Assembly (NCBI GenBank): GCA_011947345.1
Contig: JAAVTG010000520.1
Coordinates: 1-28,174 of the forward strand
DNA from: Phytophthora quininea
Taxonomy: Eukaryota > Oomycota > Peronosporomycetes > Peronosporales > Peronosporaceae
DNA: 28,174 nt
Reading direction: 5' to 3'
Part shown: one piece after another, positions 1 to 10,129 of the stretch
How the letters are laid out: every line of letters starts with the position of its first letter
Position numbering within the stretch: the first letter of the stretch is position 1
The notes under the pieces: generated by a model
The model's input: the letters and a program-made list of their open reading frames with translations, nothing else
Told to the model about the DNA's origin: nothing
Database searches by the model: none
Made by a program: the position numbers and the translations under genes

Positions 1-225
1 ACTTAGCAATAGTAGCGTTCAGAATACTTACGCGAGTCAGAGTGAAATGGCAAATGGGCATTTTCTGCGCTCAACTGGCTTAGCCAGCACAGATTGGTGG
101 AGTGGAATATTGTCTCATCGTGTCCTATGTTGTGAGATTTCAACCGTCCTGTCCTATATTATGATATTTTAGTCCACTTACGCATTCAAGGATCTTTTAA
201 GCTTAAACAACTTCGATATAGTAGG

Positions 226-459
226 CTAGATGCTATCAGAATCAGAACTAGTACCTGCCAAATGCTGAGATGCATCGGAAGCTTCATCGCTGGTAGATAT
301 ATTTTCGCTCGGCGTGGATTTACCATTGCTCGACTCTTGATCACTTGTAAAACGCTGAGATAGACCGGAAGCTTCATCGCTGGTGCTGAATTCATCGTTG
401 CTCGATTCTTGATCTCGTGCAGGTTCAACCGTGGCAATATCTTCGCCGCCACGCCCCAT
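226..459 (-). CDS. Short acidic serine-rich ORF with an internal repeat, perhaps the tail of SANT gene A
   Basis: A 77-codon open stretch rich in Ser, Asp and Glu. It contains two imperfect copies of a segment around DQESSN...STSDEAS, encoded by an imperfect tandem DNA repeat. It lies in the same reading frame as the SANT-like gene upstream (493-1320). Only one TGA (at the end of that gene) and 11 open codons separate them, so it may be a read-off tail of the same protein rather than a separate gene. I recognise no domain. Composition alone would fit a disordered acidic segment. Confidence 0.3.
   Translation of the reverse strand: MGRGGEDIATVEPARDQESSNDEFSTSDEASGLSQRFTSDQESSNGKSTPSENISTSDEASDASQHLAGTSSDSDSI
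255..417. repeat. Imperfect two-unit tandem repeat
   Basis: Two related units, at about 259-341 and 352-417. They share the blocks 'cggaagcttcatcgctggt' and 'ttgctcgattcttgatc' with few mismatches; the first unit is longer by an internal insertion. They encode the repeated Ser/Glu-rich segment of the overlapping minus-strand ORF. Confidence 0.75.
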
Positions 460-492
460 AATTAAATATCGAGTCGGTCGTTGGACACTTGT

Positions 493-1320
493 TCACGAAC
501 TTTGCTCCATTACAGGTTGATCGTCTTGAGATAATTGAGCTTCAACTACAGCTTCAACTCCAGCAAAGCGCTGGTTCAGGTGTCGTAGTGTACTTTGGTC
601 GCCCAGCATTTCAATCTTCAAGGCGGCGTTAGCTCGATCAGTAGCAGCCGTAGCATCGTGATACTCATCGAGACGATCGTTCACTTCCGTAGCATCCTGA
701 CCCTCATCAAGACGATCATTCATGCCCATACTATCGTCGTTACCCTGTCGACGGCTAGCACTGCGGTTCTGTCGCCGCAGGAATAACGTGACGACCGCGT
801 ACAGGGCTCTCACGGAAGTGGCTACTTGAGTCGTGGGTCTCCTGCAGACGCACGTGCCAGCTCGAACGACGGTAGAGTCGGTGCCAGACTCGCACACACT
901 GTCTTCTCCGCATGGCTCATGTGTTTGATTTTGCGGCAGAACGGTGAGCCGAGCAGATCTAGGGTTATTTTGGACAACAGAGTACAGAAACCCGTCAGTG
1001 TACTACTCCCGACCATCGTCAGCAGAATGCTTCAACCCAGTTTGGTAGTCATCGAGGCGGCGCTTCGCGTCCCGAGCTGACTTCTGTAGCATCGTCATGG
1101 TGGACTGCTCGGTGCTCTCGTACGCTCGACAAATCCTCGTAAACGTTCGTTTCAGGCTCTGGGCATCTCGGTGCCGCTGAGTAGAAGTCGCCAGGCGGTT
1201 AAAACGCGTCGCAACCTCGTTCCATTCGTCAGGGCTGGAGGGGAGTACGCTTAACCTCTTCAACCAGTCTCAGCTGTTCTTCGATGCTGTAATTCTGCGA
1301 TCCGATCTTCTTTGGCATCT
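493..1320 (-). pseudogene. SANT/Myb-like (trihelix-type) DNA-binding protein, element A copy, broken
   Basis: The start is placed at the ATG at 1320, giving MPKKIGSQNYSIEEQLRLVE, which aligns with the start of the intact paralogue at 13024-13788. The SANT-like helices continue with W-N-E-V-A-T-R-F-N and S-L-K-R-T-F, the pattern of a trihelix/Myb-SANT-like family I recall as very common in Phytophthora. Two lesions are visible. A one-base frameshift follows the codons for LVEEVKR (near 1250), and an in-frame TAG sits at about 1003-1005, after which the same frame stays open to 493. The distal part holds a duplicated 13-residue segment (NDRLDE...DAT). The predicted role is sequence-specific DNA binding. 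Whether it bound the element's ends or host sites cannot be told from the sequence. Confidence 0.75.
650..727. repeat. 39-bp direct repeat inside SANT gene A
   Basis: Two adjacent 39-nt units (650-688 and 689-727), both starting 'gtagcatc'. They encode a duplicated 13-residue segment containing NDRLDE on the minus strand. The length is a multiple of three, so the duplication keeps frame. No such duplication is seen in the paralogue of element B. Confidence 0.75.
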
Positions 1321-1803
1321 ACATAGTAAGATGTTAGCGTCATACAGAGATTTGGAGATGTTTAGCAGAGGCCGCACTGCGCTGTATGTGATCTGGAGCA
1401 AGTTCGCAAATGAAATGGTACCAGACGTGTGCAAAGCGTTCTGTGGCGTGATGTGCATCAGCTGGTCATCAGCCAATCAAAAGCCTGCTTTCGCAAATGC
1501 GGCAGTGACATATTGGTGCATGAAATCCATAGACTATTGACTGCGATATTACAGTAAACGCTATTTCAGCTGAGCTTAGCACCGTCACGCTCAGTGCCCC
1601 TAAGACCACGCCAGATTACTCAGACGAACTGTAGCCTGGCACTGCGTGTCACGGAATAGGCCGAGATGGGAGTAATTGGAGATGCGTACGATCGCCCCTG
1701 GTGGTGGCATGCCGTTATCGTCCGCAGTGACATTCCACACCGTGGCAGTGAACAATAATGCATCCACGTCGTGGGAATTACCCGTATATTGATCACAGAA
1801 CGT

Positions 1804-1863
1804 CTGTATGCTCAGCACACCCATGTTAGCCCTTGAGTAAGAGATAAACAGCATCAAACGTAC
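1804..1863 (-). other. Predicted intron 2 of OB-like gene A (60 nt)
   Basis: The donor is GTACGT and the acceptor CATACAG, with GGCTAAC as branch-point candidate about 25 nt upstream of the acceptor. Phase 0. The intron length is 20 codons, so the unspliced frame also stays open. The position matches the intron at 14352-14402 in the element B copy. Confidence 0.65.
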
Positions 1864-2021
1864 CTCAAGCAGTTTTTCAAGCGGCTCAGGAGAGTCGGCA
1901 TCGATGAAATGGAGACGAGTAAACTTCCACGACTTGTGCTGATGTTCGGACACCCACAGCAATTTCATTCGGATGGTTTCTCTTCCTGGGCTTGGATTCG
2001 CCCTGGTATGGGCAATGAGCT

Positions 2022-2097
2022 CTAACCAGCAACAACGGAAACAACGTACACACAACGTTACTCCATCATCTTGGTTACATTCCATACATGTTCGCAC
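2022..2097 (-). other. Predicted intron 1 of OB-like gene A (76 nt)
   Basis: The donor is GTGCGA and the acceptor GGTTAG. Removal joins codons for V-D to E-L-I-A-H in phase 1 and restores alignment with copy B. The site is homologous to the 58-nt intron at 14558-14615. The intron contains in-frame stops, so splicing is needed for a continuous product. Confidence 0.65.
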
Positions 2098-2308
2098 CGT
2101 CAACCGTAGAGATGACTTCTGTCTCATCGTTATTCGTGCGCGACGCTAAAAGATCTTGCATTCGCTGGCACGGGGTTTGTCGGGTGGATGACGGCGGTTT
2201 GGTGGTACCGAGCGTGGGGGACTCTGCTGAGAAGACCTTGCTCGGGCCTCGCGAGTACTCGGAGGACAACCCTTGCCTGCCATCGCGTCGAATGAATTGT
2301 GGCTCCAA

Positions 2309-2915
2309 AGAAGCATGAGCGCATATCTGGAACGACCTCGGATGTTGCCTTGAATATGCGCTTTGAACTCACCGACAACCTAAGCGTCGACGCGTTGGTC
2401 CACGGGTCATATTACGGCATATTCTACCAATGCTGCTACTTCAAAGTACCACTCGCACGTCCTAGCCTCAGTGTCCTAGATTCTATTTCGACAGGACATA
2501 CGCAGCTGGCGTTGCCAACTATGTCCGTCTGGCGACCTCCGCTACTAGGCCACAACGCAGCTGCTATATTCTACGCTGTCCTCCCTCAACAATTTAGCCG
2601 ACTATGCCCTCCGTCCAAATCCATTAGTCCAGGAAGAAGTAGTAATCATTGAACAGCGCTTGGTGAGTTGGTCAGCGTCATCAACCGCGCACACCTGCGT
2701 AGCCCCCAGGTTATCGGCTTCAGCTGCAACCGATCGTAGGACAAGATCGACTTCAACCACGCAAGCCTTGGTAGCACAGAAGGTGACCGCTGGACAAATG
2801 TGATGAGTGTCGACAGACCTACATGCGTTACGATATGCCTTTGGTCAACCGATATGCGTTCACAACTTAATTTTCTCCGCCTCGACGACTCCACCTCGTC
2901 AATTCCACCTGCCCA
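2309..2915. other. Stretch between OB-like and oxygenase-like genes of element A
   Basis: No convincing gene here. Open frames on both strands (for example 2299-2652 plus and 2646-2939 minus) have no counterpart in the equivalent stretch of element B and show no motif I recognise. The two flanking genes are divergently transcribed from this stretch, so their promoters should lie here. One copy of the octamer gtgtccta lies at 2471-2478. Confidence 0.4.
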
Positions 2916-3663
2916 ATGAACGCTATGAACGCTCGCCAACGCTTGACGGAACAGGGGTATCTAGTTCTGTTCAGAGCTGTACCCGACCAGTTCATCGACA
3001 ACTTGCGGTCTGTCGCGCACCACGATGAATTAAACTGGAGCAATGGTTCATGGGATGGCCAAACTTTTGACGCCCAACGCCCCCAAGCACGGCTGCCGGA
3101 TCCGCTCAACTGGGTGCTGGAAACCTCATTCCGACGTCATTTTATGACCTTCTTCCTCAAACCTCATCCACGGAGTGGAGCTTCATACGTACGACGGCTG
3201 GTGCTCGCGATTCACCGGTGCGTCGTGACTTTCCTCCGCCGCTGGCAGACGTTCACGCTGCTGATTTGAGTGCGCTACCTGGAATTCTACTCATCGCAAC
3301 GCAAGATGACACGGTCATCTACGGCTACGGCTGGAATCATCTTGTCGCTCTCCGGTCCAAAGCGGAGACTATCCGTCTAAACAAGGGGGCATGATGTTGA
3401 TGCGTGGCGATTTCATTTACTCACCAGCGGGCTACGACACAAACCACTTGTTTCTTCACGGCTTCTTGAAGACGCCGTTTTACCTCGACGAGTTCGAAGG
3501 GTTCGAGCCGCAACTTGTCGCTGTCATTGACGACGTCAACGCCATCGACGACAACCCGTTTTGCTACGTCTACATCTGCCCATTCGTGGCATCTGGCACG
3601 GAATCGCTGCGGAAGCATTTTAATCGCTACCATTCGTTTTTCTTCGGCGAACCTCCATCGTGA
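2916..3663 (+). pseudogene. 2-oxoglutarate-oxygenase-like fold with C-terminal C2H2 finger, element A copy, frameshifted
   Basis: The start at 2916 is followed by EQGYLVLFRAVPDQFIDNL, typical of the N-terminus of phytanoyl-CoA-hydroxylase-like proteins. A frame change near 3155-3175 leads into EWSFIRTTAGAR...VRRDF, then PGILLI, YGYGWNHLVAL and IRLNKG. A second break, apparently one missing base near 3390, leads into MRGDFIYSPAGYDTNHLFLH. The order of blocks fits a double-stranded beta-helix oxygenase. The usual H-x-D iron site reads R-R-D, the distal His position reads Tyr, and the Arg that would bind 2-oxoglutarate is not seen. The end is a C2H2 finger, C-x4-C-x12-H-x4-H (C-Y-V-Y-I-C ... H-F-N-R-Y-H). 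The stop lies 163 bp from the end of the convergent helicase gene. Confidence 0.65.
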
Positions 3664-3825
3664 GCAAGGAGGAAGAACGCTGCATTTTACCACGTGTAGT
3701 TCGCTTTGTAAGTGGTTGTCTTTATGGCGCCTCAATCGATTTGGAACAACAATTCCTTGTTTTGTTCTTGTTACGCTATACCAGCGGTCAGAATGACAAA
3801 AAAAAAACAGTAAAACCCAATGCAT

Positions 3826-5980
3826 TTAAAGGGCACGTATACTTTGCAGCGTTTCATCACTTAGTCGCTGTAGCCGTTCTTCTTCGTTCAGCGCCTGAGC
3901 GGAAGGCCGAGCCCATCTGGTTATGTCTTCGGTCAGCGTGCACACTGTTCTGAACGCTCGTCGAGATGTCACTCTCGACAATAGCAAATATGGTTGCTCC
4001 GGCCTGTTGGAAACTTGATTTTTGATCGCCATTCTGTAACCACCATGTTGTCCAGTGTTTCGCCTTGAACTATACATACACTGAAGACGAAATTGCGCAC
4101 ACAATCGGGAATTGATCGATGCGCACAGAAAGTTGACGCGGCTTGCCAGACTTTGTCGGTGCCAGGCTGATGTTTGACTCTTTATAGGGTTGTGCATCTG
4201 GAAACAAGGGAAAAGATCCAAGTCGCACCCTACCATGGCCGCTGCCGATTTTCCCCGCCGTATTCCTACAATCAGCGCGGAAGGAGTTGCGCTTGGTATC
4301 TTCACGGTCACATCGCTGATACTGTCATGTACGGTGCGGAAGGTAGTATCAGGCTCGTAGATAATCGCTTCAAGGGTCCCGAAGGTGCCGTTTGCTACCA
4401 TTTTTGCGGCCCTTACATTTTGCGTTATTTGGATCGGCATCCCGATAAAAGGTCGAGGTAGGGTGCCATCCTCCCAAACTTGGTGTCGGGAAGTGCCATG
4501 ACAGTTTTTACTTCGGCTGTTCCCAGTTTGTCTAATTGCCCCTTAAAGTTAGCGGTAACTCGGACAGGATACTGGCCAGTCGGCATGTGTTTTGCAACGG
4601 TGGCGATAAACAGGTTGTTTATTGACATTCGAGTCATGTTGTCAGGAGTAATAAACGCAGGTAAGGTAGAGCTTGAATTCCACTCTTCAGCGCTTGAGAC
4701 TCTGAAACGATGCGTGAATTAATGAGCGCTACAAATTCCGGTAGCCATGTTCCCTTACGTGCGTATTTACACCCACGACCCCAATCAGGATCCGCGCGAA
4801 ATCGAACGGACTCTTCAAGAATGATGGCACGATCAAACGTTTGCCATAGTTGGTACCCGGCAAACTCGTTCGCATGCTGTCGACGATTTTGTGTAGGATC
4901 TTTATACAGCGGGTCCCCACCAACCGGAGGTAATTGGAGAAAATCGCCAACAAGGATCACATGAACGCCTCCAAACGGTACGCCCATGATGTGCTAAGCC
5001 CTGCGCAACCTTTTGTCAAGCTGATCTAACGGATGTTTCTTCATCATGGATACTTCATCAATTACCAAGATGTCCAAGTGGAGTGAAGACGTCCCGCGTT
5101 TCCTTTTCAGCTGAAGCAATAAACTCGCTAATGTCCTCCCACGTATCAGAGTTGCAGCTTTCCCGGTTAGCGCTGTCTTAGTCAGGCAGGCCGAACAATT
5201 CCAGCTTTCACACAACCCTTCTACAGCATCAAGAACTCGGCTTTCCCGGTCCCACCCTCACCACCGAGGAAAATCGTAGTTGGCCACGGCGAAGCTCCTC
5301 GACCCACCTCTGATTAGTACTCGGTTGATCCTCCATGCTACGCCATCTCTCCATCAACGCTCTTCCTATCAGTCGAAACGCGCAGTGTTGTTTTTCGTTA
5401 AGCGTATAGTGCCGTGATATTGCGCTGATACCAGCAAATTTGCCTGGACCACTACGAAGTTTTGTTGCTCCTGGTTCCACAAAGACGTCAAGTCTTCCTC
5501 TAAAGCTTTATCAAGGAGCTCAACCACTTTGACATCGTACACTGGAAACGCTGTGGAAGCGGATTCATGCAATGTGTTATCGGTAGCAGTAGCAAGAACC
5601 CACTTTCGCATTTCAACCACAGTGTGTAACTCATATGGGGTCATCGAAAATTGCTGCAGTGTAAGCGCACGTACTGCGCTGTCTTCTATCATCTGCTGCG
5701 ACTTAAATATTTGTAGAATTCGTGCAACACGTGAATCTGGAGCTCCAGCAGATGGGAATTTTCGGGGATCAAGAGTTTCCGAGTCAGGAATAACAGTGAT
5801 ATCGGTGTCATGCATCTGCCACGGATCTGCCAACTCGCATTTGTCGAGACCGTCGACACTATCGTCGCCGCCGAAGTCACAACAGGAAAATAGAGAATCA
5901 TTATCGTCGGATTCATCGGAAGGCACCGATACAGGAAGATCAGTGCCCACTCCTCCTGCTTTTGCGTGTGCCGTAGTCAT
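3826..5980 (-). pseudogene. Helitron PIF1-type helicase domain, element A
   Basis: This is the C-terminal half of the Helitron protein, a 5'-3' SF1 helicase of the PIF1 group that would unwind DNA during rolling-circle transposition. In order, across several frames, it shows an acidic linker (5830-5980), LNEKQHCAF (about 5400), Walker A GGEGGTGK (about 5239-5265), motif Ia TGKAATLI, Walker B LVIDEVSM (about 5050-5070), motif III GDFLQLPPVGG (about 4930), GMPIQITQN (near 4430) and a C-terminus ending SIRAL at 3826. The frame changes at least five times, near 5290, 5235, 4990, 4640 and 4430. The break after the Walker A lysine is shared with element B. Non-functional as it stands. Confidence 0.9.
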
Positions 5981-8900
5981 TGCTCGATCGGCCCACAGAA
6001 ATAATCATCAATGTGATGCATAATCCTGATCACAAAATTACTGCGAGTACCTTCCCAATGTGCGTATGAGTCTAACCATACGTCTTCGGAATTACTTGTT
6101 GAACCAATTAAATCCGCAAGCCTCCGAAAATACTTTAACAACACCAACGACAACATGGCATGTTTTAGCCGAATGTCAGTCGGTGAATTATCAGTGACGT
6201 ACGGGACGCGGAATCCCTGAATTACTGGAACTACATCCTTGTTGCGTTTCCCAAGACTGTGCGAGGTGCTTAATGGGTGTGATGTCTTAAAAGGGAGCGC
6301 GGCGGTCAGAGCATTTTTATCCTTCTTTCTGAAATAGCTCGCGGCAAATTCGTGCTCGTCGATACCTTCCAATGCATCGAGCCGACAGACGTAATAATCC
6401 AGAAAGGATACGGCCTGGAACCGAGGCGCCTCCGACTGTTCGCTTTCATCGACAAGGCGGCACGAATATTCGTCAGTTGCGCATAACTGGCGTATAATAT
6501 CATGGAGTGGCACAAATGTGCACCTCGAACTTTCATAACAGCACGAACCGCGGTATAAGTAAAGTGCTGCCAAGGGTCCTGCAACCTCCTGGCGACTTGC
6601 CATGGTATACACCATGGACGCCACACGTTTTCTTGCTTTCGCCAGCCATTCTGTGGATTGTTGCCTCCTTCAGCTTGTATTTCACGTTCCTGTCGCCGAT
6701 GGAAAGCCGCCAATGCCAAAACAACAACAGAGTCTAGTCGTTTTTGCTGTTTCGTGACATACTTGGTACAATAGTGTATTCGCTCTGATGCATCCTTCCC
6801 GCCCAGCAAGAACTGGATGTCGTGGTTGCACTTGAATGCAGCCATGATCTGGTAGTTGAACCCGTTAATAAACTCGTGGGCTACTTTCCTCAGAAGCGTG
6901 ACTCCACATGAATCAAACGAAGTCTGATCAACACGATCACGAGGAAAAAGATACCGACAGTAGGAGTCATTCACGGTGGTCTTCGACACTTTGAAACAGC
7001 TGCTTGTGTGAGTCCACCAATGCTGATTTAGTAAAACTACCAGCACCAATACCATGTAGTCCATCCCACGACGCCCCATACGACAGTCTGATAGCATAGG
7101 CGGTAGTGCCTCAATTAGTCGCGTCAATTCGTCGTTTTGGAAAGGGTCTTCGTCACTTGCACGTGTAGAAATTTGAAAATCGTTAGATGCAATCGTGTTG
7201 TCCGTTTCCGATGTAGATAACTGTCCAAATTCCTCCAAAAGAAGTTTGCAATTGTCTCTCATAGACAGCTGTGTTCTCTCTCGCTCAGCAATAACATCAA
7301 TAGCCTGAGAATAGGAGTTTCTAGACACCATTTCTTGTCTCGCAGTTTCATTAATTTCGGTAGCTGTAAGTGCTCGTTCCCACGGAGGCCAATGAAGCGG
7401 TCGGCTTTGGAGAAGAACATTTCTGAGTACATGTTGCGAGCTGAATTTAGTGCTACAAGCTCCACATTGCACGAGCACAGGCTCCACAACAGAGCTGTGC
7501 ATTCGAGAGCTGAATATCCCGCTTCGTGGATTCTGTCCAGCGCGCTGCGGGATTTCCAAACCAACTAACTGCGAATACGTGGCCCCACACTTAGTGCAAG
7601 AGTACTTTTCGACAGGGAGTGGAAGACTGTTTGACACGATGCTCTCCACGTAGGTTTTAACACGCTCTCTAAATTCTTGGCCACGAGGGCCATTCAAAAC
7701 GTTTTCCAGCTCAATCGTGCAAGAAGGAATACCTTTCAACCACACCAATATATGAAGATGAAGTGTTCCCCTCCCCTGCGTTTCCACCATGCCGAAATAC
7801 GCCTCAACATCACCAACCAACCACGGAACGGCATTTGCTCATGGCTCGTCGGGTTAATCCTAATACGTGCTCAATAAAAGCATCGACATTGCGCATGAAC
7901 AAACGAGTTGCTGCGCAATCGTTCCCCAAACTTGCTTCACGTAAACTGGCCTTTGTAGGCATCTTGGCGTCCAAAATATCAAAACGTGACGAGACCGACG
8001 AAACTTCAGCGTAGTGAGATACCGTGAGTGAGTTATCGGTGTTCGGTGTCAGCGTCAGGAAGAGTGACGGCTGCCCAAAACGCATTTGATAGGCGAACGC
8101 TTTCTGTCTACACTTAGCGCGTTCGGCATTGCTCCCCACACTGCTGCAGATGCAATTTCGACAGACTTCAGGAATTTGTGCGCAAGCGAGTCCTTGTCTG
8201 ACCGAAAACTACGACGCCCTTGTCTACGCTGCTCATTCTCGAGTAAGGCTTGCTTCAGCTCTTCTGAGCCAATTGACTCAAACCCTTCGTACACATTTGG
8301 AAAACGCTGACAACTTATTGCGTTTTGGGTATACATGTTCATCATGGAAATGCGATCAAATGAACTCAGCGCGAATAGTTCGTCCTCAGCAAACTGACGG
8401 CTGGACAACATCGTGTAATGTCTTACACATTCTTTCAGAGAGACAGGAATTTTGCGAGGTTCACCAGGATGGCCGCGGCCGAATGGAAATAGGTGCGGGA
8501 ACATTTTGGCAAGAAGATTTCCCGAATCACCAAACGAAATCTTGTTGGATCCCTTCACCAAAAGGTACGCTGCTGTGGCTTCGGCAGACGTGGGTCTACG
8601 TGCTGACCATCTTCTTCTGATAACAATTCCCGCGTTGCATCAGAAAGTGCGATTCTACGCTCTACTACATTCACTTCTTCGAACTCGGTATCCATTTGCC
8701 ATGCGTCGGAGTGCCCTCGAATATTTTCTAGCTCTTCACGTACACTGTTGTCAGCAGTTCCTCCTTCGTCTTTTATGTGGTCCAAGATAAGGTGTTCAAG
8801 AGATTCCTCGTTCATATCACCGCTCAGTACCTCGTCATTCCGCGCGACGCCAGCGTAAAGCCTATTGTATCGACAGTAGAAGTCAAAAACATCTCGTATC

Positions 8901-10129
8901 TTGGTGTGTCGGACCCGGTGTAGCTTTTTCACCTTGCTGATTTGAGCTTCGGTAAAATCACCTACGATTGCTACCCCAAATTCTGTAACATCAGATAATG
9001 ACCTGGGCAGCAACGACACCGATGGAGCTGGGGTGCAGTCGAATGCAATACAATGTGACCGAATACAACGATGCCGACCTCCTCTCATCACGCGAGCCAT
9101 TGCCGATATACTAACCAGTTGAGTCATGAACCGTTCAGGCAGAGTCAACCCAACAAGATGTTTTTGGCAAGGATCCAACGTAAAATCCATTTGAAATGGC
9201 AAATTTAGGCATATCACCACGCTCCATCGCACTATCGCACGCTCTAGAAACCGTGAACCAAGCCGTCTCGTGGCCGTTCACGTCGGTGTAGCACCGAAAA
9301 CTATTCGGCGAAGCCATCACGTTGTTTAAGTAGGTGACACGCGGGGGCAGCGTACGCATCCTTTAGTGCCTGTGGCAATACTGTTTCTACTTCACCGAGG
9401 GCGCGTCGCATTTTGGTCATAAATCTCCAATCTGGTGTTTCTTTTCGAGTTGTGTCACGCCGCAGAATCAACTCGTCACACGCTACACATACACATTCGT
9501 CGAGACCGTCAGGACCTAAAGCTCTTTGAAGCCGATGTAAACCCTTTAACCGATCACCTTCACTTATGGGCTGGAACGGATCGCTCACAGTCTCCTTCGA
9601 GTTGTTTTCCTTGTTACATAGGAGACCGCTTGGATACGCTTCTCTTTCAGCAGCAACAGCATGCTTATAGTTCGTGATTGCCATTGCTTCACAAGCAATT
9701 GCGCGCACGACCATGTCATCTCCGTCACAGTTTGCTGGTAGACATTCACCGGCTTCGTCATGCAGTGGGTGCAACAACGCATTTGCATTCTCTTTGAGAT
9801 AACAGGAGTCCAAATGCAGAAGTAGATCATCATCATCGGACACGACTTGGTCGGCTAGATCGTCACTACCTTGGCCGACGGTATCATTATGGTCGTACAT
9901 CCTCCGCTTTATAGTGTCCATTGCCAACGAAGCGATAGCGTTTAGGGTTCGTCGGCATCATGCAAACGTTTGCTATCACATACGATTTCATTCCTGGTAT
10001 ATTTCGAGGCAACGGTAGGAAGCCAACTCCTATTTTGCTCGACAGTTTGCGAGGGCCCAGAAGATCGTCTTCATCACCAAACCTATAATCCGCAAACGCG
10101 TAGCCTAGCTTCCGCTTCTTCGCAATCAT
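5977..10129 (-). pseudogene. Helitron Rep (HUH/Y2) domain, element A, frameshifted
   Basis: This is the N-terminal half of the Helitron protein, the rolling-circle replication initiator. A Cys-containing N-terminal region (LDECVCVACDELIL near 9470) is followed by a DUF6570-like stretch (C-D-S ... P-K-F-A-I-S-N-G, about 9200). Next come Rep motif 1, SLFLTLTPN (about 8041-8067), and the metal-binding HUH motif as HLH in GRGTLHLHILVW at 7752-7760. The catalytic tyrosine motif follows as HYCTKYVTK, with Tyr codons at 6771-6773 and 6759-6761. The longest uninterrupted piece is 504 codons (6306-7820) and carries both the HUH and Tyr motifs intact. At least seven frame changes elsewhere break the gene. 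The exact N-terminus is unclear; 10129 is the first start of the outermost open piece. Confidence 0.9.

Larger units (their letters stand above)
1600..2308 (-). pseudogene. Intron-bearing cassette protein with a possible OB fold, element A copy
   Basis: The frame can be followed as three exons: about 2308-2098, 2021-1864 and 1803-1600 (stop). They are separated by introns at 2022-2097 and 1804-1863. Joining them gives a continuous frame that aligns with the element B copy: R-Q-T-P near the start, then MKLLWVS, LHFIDADSPEPLE and a C-terminal block PGAIVRISNY...QATVRL. The pattern of a D-x-D strand, a long linker, PG-x-I-V-R-I and a Q-A-T-V strand resembles an OB fold of the RPA/POT1 kind, but this is a guess. 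A single-strand-binding role would suit a rolling-circle element. The roughly 130-residue N-terminal part of copy B has no counterpart here, so this copy appears 5'-truncated or rearranged near 2310. Confidence 0.5.
226..10129 (-). mobile_element. Helitron-type element A with accessory gene cassette (decayed)
   Basis: A composite element read mainly on the minus strand. It contains a Rep-PIF1 helicase gene (3826-10129), an oppositely oriented oxygenase-like/C2H2 gene (2916-3663), an intron-bearing OB-like gene (1600-about 2308) and a SANT-like gene (493-1320). The same gene order and orientation recur in element B, and part of it in element C, which is why I treat the block as one unit. True termini were not found: I see no convincing 5' TC end or 3' hairpin plus CTRR end, so the limits given are those of the outermost coding remnants. 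The element looks inactive, because the Rep-helicase frame is interrupted more than ten times. Confidence 0.6.

Noticed and set aside
2630..2740. Minus-strand piece reading L-F-N-D-Y-Y-F-F-L-D, resembling the C2H2 finger end N-D-Y-H-G-F-Y-F
   Set aside because: Only about ten residues match, the cysteine part requires a frame change, and no oxygenase-like sequence precedes it; probably coincidence.
5529..6023. Plus-strand 164-codon ORF
   Set aside because: It is the antisense shadow of the acidic Rep-helicase linker of element A.
8129..8620. Plus-strand 163-codon ORF
   Set aside because: Antisense to the Rep domain of element A, which aligns with element B on the minus strand.
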